Assembly: GCA_934141145.1 (NCBI GenBank)
Contig: CAKPCA010000013.1
Location: 1-32,690 of the forward strand
Source of the DNA: an uncultured Bacilli bacterium
Lineage (GTDB): Bacteria; Bacillota_I; Bacilli_A; RF39; UBA660
Direction of reading: 5' to 3'
DNA: 32,690 nucleotides
Shown: piece after piece, positions 15,838 to 23,755 of the stretch
Position numbering within the stretch: the stretch's first letter is position 1
How the letters are laid out: each line of letters opens with the position of its first letter
Made by a program: the position numbers and the translations under genes
The notes under the pieces: model-generated
What the model was told of the DNA's origin: nothing
What the model saw: the letters and a program-made list of their open reading frames with translations, nothing else
The model's database searches: none

Positions 15838-16725
15838 ATGAGTAATAAATTTAAAGTTGCTATTTTACAATTAAATTCAATTAATAATCAAAGTGAATCA
15901 CTAATTAAAGGAATAGAAGCATGTAAAAAAGCAAAAATACTAGGAGCAGATATAGCTGTTTTTCCAGAAATGTGGAATATTGGTTATAAAATGCCAAATA
16001 ATATAGAAGAAGTAAATGAATGGGAAAAAGAGTCAATATCGGAAGATAGTGAATATATTTTAACGTATAAGAGGTTAGCAAAAGAATTAAATATGGCTAT
16101 TGCAATAACGTTTCTTGAAAAAGCAGAAAAATTACCAAGAAATTCTATTATTGTATTTGATAGATATGGCAATAAAAATTTAAAATATTCAAAAGTTCAT
16201 ACAGTAGATTTCAAGATGGAAAAATATACTGAACCTGGTAATGATTTCTATGTTTCAGAGCTTGAATATAAAGGTGGAAAAGTTAATATTGGTTCAATGA
16301 TATGTTTTGATAGAGATTTTCCAGAAAGTGCTAGAATATTAATGATAAAAGGAGCAGAAATTATTTTAGTTCCAAATGCTTGTTTTATGTCAAAAATAAG
16401 GTTAGACCAATTAAAAGTTAGGGCATATGAAAATATGGTAGGAATAGTAACTGTAAATTATTCTAATGAAGGTGGTAAATCATCTGCTTTTAGTCCTATT
16501 GTAAGAGATGAAAATAAAAAAGAATTAAATAGTGAAATTTTAATTATGGGGTGTAATGAAGATATAAAAGTAGTTGAATTTGACATTGATAAAATAAGAA
16601 ATTATAGGAAACGTGAAACTTTGGGAGATGCATATAGAAAGCCTTACTTATATAATATAATAAGTGAAGAACACATTAAAGAACCATTTGTAAGAGAAGA
16701 TTCAAGGAGAAATATTAAAAAATAA
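15838..16725 (+). CDS. Carbon-nitrogen hydrolase (nitrilase superfamily)
   Basis: Hydrolyses an amide, carbamoyl or nitrile bond; the substrate is not determined. The 295-residue protein has the complete Glu-Lys-Cys triad: Glu44 in FPEMW, Lys119 in SKVHTVDF and Cys156 in MICFDRDFPESAR. The opening KFKVAILQLNS and the following GAEIILVPNACF are also typical. ATG at 15838 follows AAGGAG at good spacing; an in-frame GTG at 15817 would absorb that site. The nearest functional classes are N-carbamoylputrescine amidase and omega-amidase types, but no neighbour supports a pathway. The 224 bases upstream contain no intact gene. Confidence 0.88.
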   Translation: MSNKFKVAILQLNSINNQSESLIKGIEACKKAKILGADIAVFPEMWNIGYKMPNNIEEVNEWEKESISEDSEYILTYKRLAKELNMAIAITFLEKAEKLPRNSIIVFDRYGNKNLKYSKVHTVDFKMEKYTEPGNDFYVSELEYKGGKVNIGSMICFDRDFPESARILMIKGAEIILVPNACFMSKIRLDQLKVRAYENMVGIVTVNYSNEGGKSSAFSPIVRDENKKELNSEILIMGCNEDIKVVEFDIDKIRNYRKRETLGDAYRKPYLYNIISEEHIKEPFVREDSRRNIKK

Positions 16726-16809
16726 ATCGTTTGAAAAAAGTATAAAATTATATAAGAAAGAAGAATTGTTGTGAGCTTAAAGATTAAATATTTAAATGGA
16801 GGGATAAAA

Positions 16810-17448
16810 ATGAAAGATTATAAAAAATATATATTTGATGTTGATTACACAATATTAATTCCAGATTGGTCTAAAGAAGATGATTACTTTAAAGAACATA
16901 TTTTAGAAAATGAACAAGAAGAATTTTTTAAGAATAAACAAAGTATTTTAAATAAGTATGAACAAGAATTTCCAAGATATAATACTAAAACTTTAAGTGA
17001 TTATTTTAAAAGTTATGGTTTTACAGTAAGTGAAGATACGATTAATGGTTGGATGAATTACAATGGTGAAACTATTAAAGATGAAGTAGTTGATGGTGTA
17101 GTTGATTTATTTAAATATTTAAAAGAAAATAACAAAGAAATAGTAATACTTACTAGTTGGTTTAGTGGAACACAAATTCCAAGATTAAAAAGAGCAGGAT
17201 TATTTAATTATATAGATAAAATAGTGGCTGGAGAAGATGCTATGAAACCAGGATTAGAATCATTTGAACTTGCTATAGATGGTACAAATAAAAAAGATTG
17301 TATAATGATAGGTGATAGTATTAGAAGTGATAAAGTAGGTGCTGATAATGCTTTAATAGATAGTTATATAGTAGATAAAGAACATACAATTAGAGATTTA
17401 TATAATATGATAATAGGTGAGAAATATGAAAGTAAGAAACAATTATAA
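16810..17448 (+). CDS. HAD-superfamily hydrolase
   Basis: Predicted phosphatase of 212 residues, haloacid dehalogenase fold with an alpha-helical cap. Motif I is FDVDYT with the nucleophile Asp10 and acid/base Asp12. Motif II is VILTSW. Motif III and IV follow as DAMKPGLESFELAI and CIMIGDSIRSDKVGADNA, with the Lys and the metal-binding acidic residues intact. GGAGGG sits before ATG 16810, which rules out the longer frame from 16771. The 3' end overlaps the downstream phosphodiesterase-like gene by 23 bases, so the two are translated together and may act in one small-molecule phosphate pathway. Confidence 0.9.
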   Translation: MKDYKKYIFDVDYTILIPDWSKEDDYFKEHILENEQEEFFKNKQSILNKYEQEFPRYNTKTLSDYFKSYGFTVSEDTINGWMNYNGETIKDEVVDGVVDLFKYLKENNKEIVILTSWFSGTQIPRLKRAGLFNYIDKIVAGEDAMKPGLESFELAIDGTNKKDCIMIGDSIRSDKVGADNALIDSYIVDKEHTIRDLYNMIIGEKYESKKQL

Positions 17449-18547
17449 TGAATGTTTAACAAATCTTGCGTGTTCTATAGCAAAATATTTTGGTGCATCA
17501 TATAAACACAATACTATTGATTATATTGATAAATTGTTAGAAGAAAAAAAACCTAAAAATGTTGTAACAATTTTACTTGATGGTATGGGAACATCTATTT
17601 TAGATAAACATTTACTAAATGATTCATTTTTTATGAAAAATAAAATAAAAGATATAACAAGTGTTTTTCCAGCAACTACTGTTGCCGCAACAACAAGTAT
17701 GAGAACAGGATTAAATCCTTGTGAAACCGGTATGCTTGGTTGGACAATGTATTTTGATGATATTGATGAAACAATAGTTACATTTGCAGAAACAAAAAAA
17801 GGTGATGAAACCTGGACAACACTAGATGGCGCAATAGAATATGAAAATAAATATTTAAAGCATAAAGAAGTAACAGATAGAATTAATGAAGAAACTAATT
17901 ATAAAGGATATAAAGTTACTCCATTTGATGAAGATGCATATCAAGGTATAGATGAGATGTTTGAAAAGATAGAAGAATTATGCAATCAAGATACAAAAAA
18001 ATATATTTATGCCTATAATGATGAACCAGATCATACAATGCATGATTTAGGTACAGATAATGCAAAAATAAAAGATTTAATTATTGAAAGAGAAAATAAA
18101 ATATTCGAATTATCAAAAAAATTAAATGATACAATTATTTTTGTAGTGGCAGATCATGGACATTTAAATGAAGAAGACATATTTTTAAAAGATTATCCTG
18201 ATATTATAAAATGTTTAAAAAGGGTTCCATCTATTGAACCTAGAGCAACTGCATTTTTTATAAAAGATGGTAAAAAAGAAGAGTTTGAAAATTTGTTTAA
18301 TAAATATTTTAGTGAATATTTTAATTTATATACAAAAGAAGAAGTAATAGATTCGAAACTATTTGGTGATGGCGAAGAAAATCCAAAATTTAGAAGCGAA
18401 TTAGGTGATTATTTAGCTATTTCTCATACAAAGAAAGCATTTATTTCTGATGGTGATTATCCATTATATTCGCAGCATGCTGGATATACAGATGATGAAA
18501 TATATATACCATTAATAGTTATAGATACTAATGAAGTAAATGAATAG
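17426..18547 (+). CDS. Alkaline phosphatase/type I phosphodiesterase family protein
   Basis: Metal-dependent hydrolase of the alkaline phosphatase superfamily, 373 residues. Visible pieces are LLDGMGTSILDKH (first metal Asp), FPATTVAATTSMRTGLNPCE (nucleophile Thr region), YAYNDEPDHTMHDLG (Asp and His ligands), FVVADHGHLNEED and SQHAGYTDDE. Together these match the nucleotide pyrophosphatase/phosphodiesterase group. No signal peptide is seen, so the enzyme is probably cytoplasmic. ATG 17426 is preferred with AGGTGAG upstream; GTG at 17417 is an alternative. It overlaps the HAD gene and is closed by a terminator, so the pair is a two-gene operon. Confidence 0.85.
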   Translation: MKVRNNYNECLTNLACSIAKYFGASYKHNTIDYIDKLLEEKKPKNVVTILLDGMGTSILDKHLLNDSFFMKNKIKDITSVFPATTVAATTSMRTGLNPCETGMLGWTMYFDDIDETIVTFAETKKGDETWTTLDGAIEYENKYLKHKEVTDRINEETNYKGYKVTPFDEDAYQGIDEMFEKIEELCNQDTKKYIYAYNDEPDHTMHDLGTDNAKIKDLIIERENKIFELSKKLNDTIIFVVADHGHLNEEDIFLKDYPDIIKCLKRVPSIEPRATAFFIKDGKKEEFENLFNKYFSEYFNLYTKEEVIDSKLFGDGEENPKFRSELGDYLAISHTKKAFISDGDYPLYSQHAGYTDDEIYIPLIVIDTNEVNE

Positions 18548-18563
18548 AATTATTGATTAATTG

Positions 18564-18593
18564 AGTACACTTTATTAAAGGTGTACTTTTTTT
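18564..18593 (+). terminator. Intrinsic terminator of the HAD-phosphodiesterase operon
   Basis: AGTACAC (18564-18570) pairs with GTGTACT (18581-18587), with extra A-T pairs inside, followed by a T-run to 18593. Confidence 0.85.
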
Positions 18594-18657
18594 ATTAGTA
18601 AATTATATATGTAAAATAAAACTTTTTTTTATGTTATAATTAAATGAGGTGAAAAAT

Positions 18658-19200
18658 ATGAATGCACAAATGATTTCTTCAATTTGTATAGCTTTAGTAG
18701 GAATTTTATTAATTATTTTGTCAATAGTCTTTTTTCTAAAAGAAAAAAGACTTAAGAAAAATTGTACAAGTATGGTAAAAGGGAATGTTATAAAGTATAA
18801 ATATTTTGGATCAAATAATGCTAGATCTATATCACCAGTTGTTGAGTACACTGTAGATGGTAAAAAATATAATGCATACAGACACTATAAAAAAATTGTA
18901 TCAAAAAATAAATATGTATTAAATAAAAACAAAATGCTTGGTGAAAATGATAATTTTTCTATATTGGATGATACATTTTATATAAATACTGTAGGTTTTT
19001 ATCATAACTATAGAGTATTAGCAGAAGAAAAATGGCCATTAGGAACAGAATTACCAGTATTTTATAATCCTAAAAATCCAAAACAAGGATTTGTAGAAAA
19101 AGTAGTTACGATAAGTAAAACAGTAGGTATAGTATTTTTATGTACTGGAGTGGGATTAATAATTTTATCATTAGTTTTTTACATATTACTTAGTTTATAA
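18658..19200 (+). CDS. DUF3592 membrane protein
   Basis: Predicted 180-residue protein with one hydrophobic helix near each end (residues about 4-26 and 155-178) and a soluble domain between. The domain has the DUF3592 pattern: KGNVIKYKYFG, SPVVEYTVDGKKYNAY, then LGTELPVFYNPKNPKQGFVE. These proteins have no firmly assigned role. ATG 18658 is chosen because GAGGTG lies just before it; a GTG at 18649 overlaps that site. A TATAAT at 18634-18639 is a likely -10 box. The stop codon lies inside the first copy of the direct repeat described below. Confidence 0.8.
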   Translation: MNAQMISSICIALVGILLIILSIVFFLKEKRLKKNCTSMVKGNVIKYKYFGSNNARSISPVVEYTVDGKKYNAYRHYKKIVSKNKYVLNKNKMLGENDNFSILDDTFYINTVGFYHNYRVLAEEKWPLGTELPVFYNPKNPKQGFVEKVVTISKTVGIVFLCTGVGLIILSLVFYILLSL

Positions 19201-19241
19201 AAATGAGGTACTAATGAATTATAAAAGTATTTATAAAAAAA
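19195..19241 (+). repeat. Direct repeat, copy 1 (ogt 5' end)
   Basis: The segment TGAGGTACTAATGAATTATA plus A-rich flanks is repeated almost exactly at 21271-21317. Differences are one substitution (G to C) and A-run length. It includes a ribosome-binding-like GAGGTA and the first codons of ogt (MNYK). The intervening 2.0 kb carries the M3 oligopeptidase gene. Confidence 0.85.
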
Positions 19242-19347
19242 TGATTTATTTGATATTATAATTAATAGTGACGGAGAATATTTAATTGGATTATGGTTTG
19301 AAGGATCAAAAGATTCTATTAATAATGAGTGTAACAAAATTATCTAA
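19214..19347 (+). pseudogene. ogt: ogt remnant 1 (N-terminal part only)
   Basis: ATG at 19214 starts MNYKSIYKK. After a frameshift near 19243 the frame continues DLFDIIINSDGEYLIGLWFE then GSKDS. This matches the start of methylated-DNA-protein cysteine methyltransferases, which repair O6-alkylguanine. The frame then runs into unrelated residues and TAA at 19345. Everything after the N-domain, including the catalytic PCHR motif, is absent. A terminator hairpin lies just downstream. Confidence 0.8.
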
Positions 19348-19371
19348 CAAAATAATTAATTATATTAATAA

Positions 19372-19399
19372 AATAGAAGATTAGTTCTTCTATTTTTTT
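19372..19399 (+). terminator. Intrinsic terminator after ogt remnant 1
   Basis: AATAGAAGA (19372-19380) pairs with TCTTCTATT (19386-19394), loop of five, then T residues to 19399. Confidence 0.8.
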
Positions 19400-19462
19400 G
19401 ATGCAATCAGAATATAGAAAAAATTTTATTTTTAATGTATAATGAGTGTATGGAGGAAAAAT

Positions 19463-21214
19463 ATGAAATATGAGTGGAATTTAAATTTGTTATGTAATGA
19501 TGATTCTTGGGAAGAAAAGTATCATAAATTAAATGAACAAGTAGAAAAATTAAATATAAAAGTAGAAAGCTTTTTAGATAATATCAATTTGTTTTTAGAA
19601 TTTATAAATGAATATATTAAAGTTAATGAGGAAATTGAAATTATATATTGTTATCCTAAAAGACATTTGGATATAGATTTAAATAATGAAAAATATAAAA
19701 CAATGTTTAATGAAGCTTTAGTACTGTATCAAGAAATTTTAAAATTAATAAATAAATTTGAAAACAAATTGTTAGATAATAGTAAAGAGGTTAATAACTA
19801 CTTAAAAGATAAAAAATGTTTTAAACATAAAAGGTATATATATTTAATATTACGTAGAAAAGATCACATATTAAAAGATAGAGATTACAAAGCTAACTAT
19901 GAAGCTATATCACAAGATATTAAAAATAAATATCAATCTTTATTTAATAATGGTTTTGAATTAGAACAATTATCACTTGGTGATAAAGTAGTTAATGTAA
20001 ATAGATTTAATTATAATGATTTAATGATAGATAATAATCAAAATCATCGTAAAATTATATTTGATGCTTACACAAAAGAATATGAAAAATGTAATTTGAT
20101 ATTAACAGATTTATATTTGAATAAATTAAAAAATGATATAGAGTTATCTAAAAAAGAAAGATATGATTCATTATTGTCTAAAAAATTATTTGAACTTGAA
20201 ATAGATAATGATATTGTTGAAAAACTTATTGAAAAAGTAAATGAAAATTTATATATTATGCATGATTTTGGAAAATTAAAAAAAGAAATTTTAGGATTAG
20301 AAGAGTTACATTTTTATGATACATCTTTATCATTATGTTCAATTCCTAAAATAGAATATAATATTGAAGAAGCTATTAAATTAATGAAAAATAGTCTAAG
20401 TATTTTAGGAAATGAGTGTATAAATTTAATAGATAGAATGTTTAATGAAGGATGGGTTGATGTATTTCCAAAAAAAGATAAAAGAAGTAGTTCTTTTACA
20501 TGTATTTCATATCATGGTGCACCTTATATTTTAAATAATTATGATGGTTCAATTAATTCTATTAGAACATTAGTACATGAATTTGGTCATGCAATGAATG
20601 TTTATTATACAAAGAAAAATAATGATTTTGAATATTTTGAATTTAGTTACTTTTTAACTGAAATAGCATCTAAAGTAAATGAAATGTTATTTAATAATTA
20701 TATGTTAAATAATTGCAAAACTGAAGAAGAGAAAATATATATTTTAAATAATAATATAGGTAGTTTAGGAAATTCATTATTTGGTCAAGTCATGCTTACT
20801 GAATTTGAATATATAATTATACAAAAACTAGAAAATAATGAATTTGTTAATAATGATACTTTAAATGAAATATACTTAGAAATTAGTAAGAAATATAATG
20901 GAGATGAAATGATTTATGAAGATAATATCAAATATGGATGGAGTAAAATTCAACATTATATAATGCAAGATAGTTATTATTTATATCAATATTCAATTGG
21001 AACAGCTATCGCATGTAATATTGCTAAAAGAATTTTGGATAATGAATCTAAAATTTTAGATAAATATATTAAATTTTTATCTGTTGGAAATAGTGTTTCA
21101 ATAAATGAGGCATTATCATATATAGATATTGATTTAACAAATGGTGATTATTTAGAAAATGCTCTAATTATATTAAATGATAATATAAAAAAGCTAAGAA
21201 AAATAAAATTATAG
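19463..21214 (+). CDS. pepF: M3-family oligoendopeptidase (PepF-type)
   Basis: Zinc metallopeptidase that cuts short peptides in the cytoplasm. The 583-residue protein has the zinc motif HEFGH in TLVHEFGHAMNVYY (around residue 372) and the third ligand Glu in TEIASKVNEMLF about 28 residues later. The helical N-terminal domain (about 1-190) is typical of oligoendopeptidase F. GGAGG before ATG 19463 fixes the start; a GTG frame from 19442 would run through that site. It lies between two ogt wrecks that share a direct repeat. The gene is intact and ends in its own terminator. Confidence 0.9.
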   Translation: MKYEWNLNLLCNDDSWEEKYHKLNEQVEKLNIKVESFLDNINLFLEFINEYIKVNEEIEIIYCYPKRHLDIDLNNEKYKTMFNEALVLYQEILKLINKFENKLLDNSKEVNNYLKDKKCFKHKRYIYLILRRKDHILKDRDYKANYEAISQDIKNKYQSLFNNGFELEQLSLGDKVVNVNRFNYNDLMIDNNQNHRKIIFDAYTKEYEKCNLILTDLYLNKLKNDIELSKKERYDSLLSKKLFELEIDNDIVEKLIEKVNENLYIMHDFGKLKKEILGLEELHFYDTSLSLCSIPKIEYNIEEAIKLMKNSLSILGNECINLIDRMFNEGWVDVFPKKDKRSSSFTCISYHGAPYILNNYDGSINSIRTLVHEFGHAMNVYYTKKNNDFEYFEFSYFLTEIASKVNEMLFNNYMLNNCKTEEEKIYILNNNIGSLGNSLFGQVMLTEFEYIIIQKLENNEFVNNDTLNEIYLEISKKYNGDEMIYEDNIKYGWSKIQHYIMQDSYYLYQYSIGTAIACNIAKRILDNESKILDKYIKFLSVGNSVSINEALSYIDIDLTNGDYLENALIILNDNIKKLRKIKL

Positions 21215-21221
21215 GTAAAAT

Positions 21222-21263
21222 AATAGAAAATATGAGAATATAAGATAATATTTTCTATTTTTT
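21222..21263 (+). terminator. Intrinsic terminator after pepF
   Basis: AATAGAAAATAT (21222-21233) pairs perfectly with ATATTTTCTATT (21248-21259), followed by T residues to 21263. Confidence 0.85.
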
Positions 21264-21270
21264 GTATATT

Positions 21271-21317
21271 TTATAAAAAATGAGGTACTAATGAATTATA
21301 AAACTATTTATAAAAAA
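21271..21317 (+). repeat. Direct repeat, copy 2 (ogt 5' end)
   Basis: Second copy of the repeat at 19195-19241, about 2.08 kb away. It again covers the presumed ribosome binding site and first codons of ogt (MNYKTIYKK), then diverges. Confidence 0.85.
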
Positions 21318-21574
21318 TAGTTAGATATTTATTTTAGTAGAAAAGTTACAAACTTTTCAACCAAATATAAGATAAATAATATAGTAATTTTTAGAAAAAA
21401 AGTAATTGATATAATGAATTTAATACCATTTGGTGAAACAATTACTTATAATGATATAGCAGAAGAAATTGATAAAAAAAGAGTAATAAAGAAAATGTCT
21501 ATTTAGGCAGTAGGTGGAAAGTAACAGGTTATGGTGGAAAAATAAAAAATAAATATAAATGCATAATAAGATAG
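21291..21574 (+). pseudogene. ogt: ogt remnant 2 (start plus C-terminal half)
   Basis: After MNYKTIYKK comes an in-frame TAG. The frame then gives LDIYFSRKVTNFSTKY, FRKKVIDIMNLIPFGETITY, NDIAEEIDKKRVIKKMSI, a second TAG where family members have Gln (CAG to TAG), and AVGG. In a shifted frame KVTGYGGKIKNKYK follows. This is the C-domain of an O6-alkylguanine methyltransferase. The N-domain is missing between the start and LDIYF, and about 20 residues containing the catalytic PCHRV are deleted between AVGG and TGYGG. The product could not repair DNA. Confidence 0.85.
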
Positions 21575-21713
21575 TATCGATGTTGTAATTAATGAATTGT
21601 TAATAAATATTCTATTAGTATTTATTTAACATAAATTTTTACGCCTATTATAAATATATATTATAGTTATCTTTATGTTTTTTGATATGTTTTTTTTGTG
21701 CTTGAAATTAAAA

Positions 21714-21760
21714 AATATCACAAAGGTAATAATTTGACAAAATATAGCCTTTGTGATATT
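21714..21760. promoter_or_regulatory. Perfect 13-bp inverted repeat over a promoter (operator-like)
   Basis: AATATCACAAAGG (21714-21726) and CCTTTGTGATATT (21748-21760) are exact complements separated by 21 bases. The gap contains the -35 box and the right arm runs into the -10 box of the promoter. A dimeric or tetrameric repressor binding both arms would occlude RNA polymerase. There is no T-run after it, so it is unlikely to be a terminator. Confidence 0.7.
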
Positions 21761-21762
21761 AT
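21734..21762 (+). promoter_or_regulatory. Near-consensus sigma-A promoter
   Basis: TTGACA (21734-21739), a 17-base spacer, then TATTAT (21757-21762) preceded by an extended -10 TG. It drives the surface protein gene that starts at 21795. Confidence 0.8.
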
Positions 21763-21794
21763 ATACGGCGTCTATTCAAAAGGGGGAATTTTTT

Positions 21795-23702
21795 ATGGAT
21801 ATAGAAAGAAAAAATTCAAGTATAATAAGGGATATATTAGTAAAAGTAGTATTAATAGTACTATTTGTATTTTTACTTACATTTTTATTTCCAATGCCAA
21901 ATTTAACTACATTCTATGATGCAGTATTTAATAGTAATGTACAAACTATGAAAGATGCTGCGGAAGATTATTTTACAACAGATAGAATGCCAAAAGACAT
22001 TGGTAAGGAAGAAACATTAACTTTGCAAGATATGCTTGATAAAAAACTAATTTTACCATTTTTAGATAAAGATGGTAAGGAATGTGATACTAAAAAATCA
22101 TATGTAACAGTTAGAAAAGATGAAAAAGAATATGTATTAAAAGTATATTTATCTTGTAATGGTAAGAGTGATTATATAATAGAGCCTATTGGATGCTATA
22201 ATTTTTGTCCAGATGGTAAATGTAGTTCAGATATAGTTAAGACAGATGAAAAAACTGGTGAGGTAACTGTAAACGTACCTACTAATACCAAAAATAATAA
22301 TAATGGTTCTAATAATAGAAATAATACAATACCATCAGATAATTCTAAGTATAAATTACAATATTTATATACAAGATCAATAACTGAGGGTAAATGGACT
22401 ATCGGTGATTTCCAAGATAAGAAATTAAAAGAAACAAGCACTACTAAATTAGTAGATACAAAAACATTGTATACAGGTCAAAAGAAAGTTAATAGTGGTA
22501 CTACTTTATATAAACATGTAAAATATGAATATAAAGATAAATGGTCTTATGATACAGACTGGACTGATGAAGTTAAATCTGTAAGCGATAATTTAAAACT
22601 TGTTGCAAAGAGAACATTGTATACAGGTCAAAAAAGAATAGAAAAAATAGTAAACAAATATAAACATATTAAATATGCTTATAGAGATAATTGGACTGAG
22701 ACAAGTTATACAACTGAAAAGAAACAACTTTCTGAAACAGTAGTTCTTATGGATACTAGATATACAGTTAGAAGAACAATTAAAAGAACTGCTGGAACAT
22801 GGAGTAATTGGACATTAGACACTACATGGAGAACTTCAAAACCAGCAGACACTGCAACAAAACAATGGTCTGGTCCAGCTCAAACTAAAGAAACAACTTC
22901 ATGGCAAACAGTATATAATTCATATAGATCAGTAGGTGTTGAATTACCAACATATTCAGGTGATACATGGAATGAATTCTTATATTCTGCAGATGAAAAG
23001 TGTACTATAAATTGTGGTGGTAAATCACAAGTAAGAGTTTACTATTATCGTGTTCATAAAAAACAACGTAGTTATACATATCTATATAATTACAGAACAT
23101 ATTCTGAAACATCAAAGGTAGAAACAGATGAAAAAACAGTAAGTGATCCAAGTAGTTATGTAAATTCTGGATATACAGTTATTAAAATAGAATATAAATA
23201 TAGAATTAATAATAGAGAAAAATATATAGCAGATACTGTATGGACTGATTCAAAAACATCTCCAGCAGGTTATGAGTATGCTAACGAAAGAAAAGTTACA
23301 ACAGTTATAAGTTATGAAAATCTAGGTAAATGGGTAACAAATAAATCTAAATTAGGTGAATATACTTATAATGTAAAAACAAGAATTCAATATAAGTATA
23401 AGTACAATAACCCAGAAAAATATATAGCAGATACAATATGGACAACATCAATAACTCCACCAGAAGGTTATACTTATACTGGTGAAAATAAAACAGAAAC
23501 TAAAACATCATATGCAGATTTAGGCAAATGGGTAAAAAATAAAAAAGATCTTGGTGAATATACTTATAATATAGAAAAGAAAACTCAATATAAATATAAA
23601 CACTATAGTACTAATACAAGAACTGAAAGTAAATGGTTTGATAATAATCCAGGTGGAGATTGGAAATATGCAAATCAAACTAGAAAAATAAAGATAAACT
23701 AA
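21795..23702 (+). CDS. Large membrane-anchored extracellular repeat protein
   Basis: Predicted surface protein of 635 residues, family not recognised. A hydrophobic helix at about residues 13-33 (ILVKVVLIVLFVFLLTFLF) anchors it; the rest should lie outside. Residues 36-155 form a domain that looks pilin-like in its long helix (MKDAAEDYFTTDRMP) and ends in a Cys-rich patch IGCYNFCPDGKC. An Asn-rich linker follows (about 165-180). The remaining 450 residues are Trp, Tyr, Thr and Lys rich beta-like repeats, including LYTGQK(K/R) twice and, near the C-terminus, two 66-residue units with KYIADT and LGEYTYN. AAGGGGG before ATG 21795 sets the start. Expression probably responds to the palindromic operator upstream. 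Adhesion or wall binding is an inference. Confidence 0.65.
   Translation: MDIERKNSSIIRDILVKVVLIVLFVFLLTFLFPMPNLTTFYDAVFNSNVQTMKDAAEDYFTTDRMPKDIGKEETLTLQDMLDKKLILPFLDKDGKECDTKKSYVTVRKDEKEYVLKVYLSCNGKSDYIIEPIGCYNFCPDGKCSSDIVKTDEKTGEVTVNVPTNTKNNNNGSNNRNNTIPSDNSKYKLQYLYTRSITEGKWTIGDFQDKKLKETSTTKLVDTKTLYTGQKKVNSGTTLYKHVKYEYKDKWSYDTDWTDEVKSVSDNLKLVAKRTLYTGQKRIEKIVNKYKHIKYAYRDNWTETSYTTEKKQLSETVVLMDTRYTVRRTIKRTAGTWSNWTLDTTWRTSKPADTATKQWSGPAQTKETTSWQTVYNSYRSVGVELPTYSGDTWNEFLYSADEKCTINCGGKSQVRVYYYRVHKKQRSYTYLYNYRTYSETSKVETDEKTVSDPSSYVNSGYTVIKIEYKYRINNREKYIADTVWTDSKTSPAGYEYANERKVTTVISYENLGKWVTNKSKLGEYTYNVKTRIQYKYKYNNPEKYIADTIWTTSITPPEGYTYTGENKTETKTSYADLGKWVKNKKDLGEYTYNIEKKTQYKYKHYSTNTRTESKWFDNNPGGDWKYANQTRKIKIN
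23206..23600 (+). repeat. Two 198-bp coding repeats in the surface protein
   Basis: The matching segments AATATATAGCAGATAC start at 23221 and 23419, exactly 198 bases (66 codons) apart. Both units encode EKYIADT(V/I)WT, a (P/S)(P/A)xGYxY turn, an LGKWV segment and LGEYTYN. Confidence 0.8.
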
Positions 23703-23720
23703 TTTTAGTTTATCTTTTTT
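23690..23720 (+). terminator. Intrinsic terminator after the surface protein
   Basis: AAAGATAAACTA (23690-23701) pairs with TAGTTTATCTTT (23706-23717), loop of four, then T. The stem overlaps the last codons of the gene. Confidence 0.85.
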
Positions 23721-23755
23721 CATGATATAATGAATTATGTATAGGAGGGATAACA

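Noticed and set aside
21698..21919. Frame across the surface protein promoter and start
   Set aside because: It runs through the promoter palindrome and into the surface protein gene in another frame; there is no ribosome binding site.
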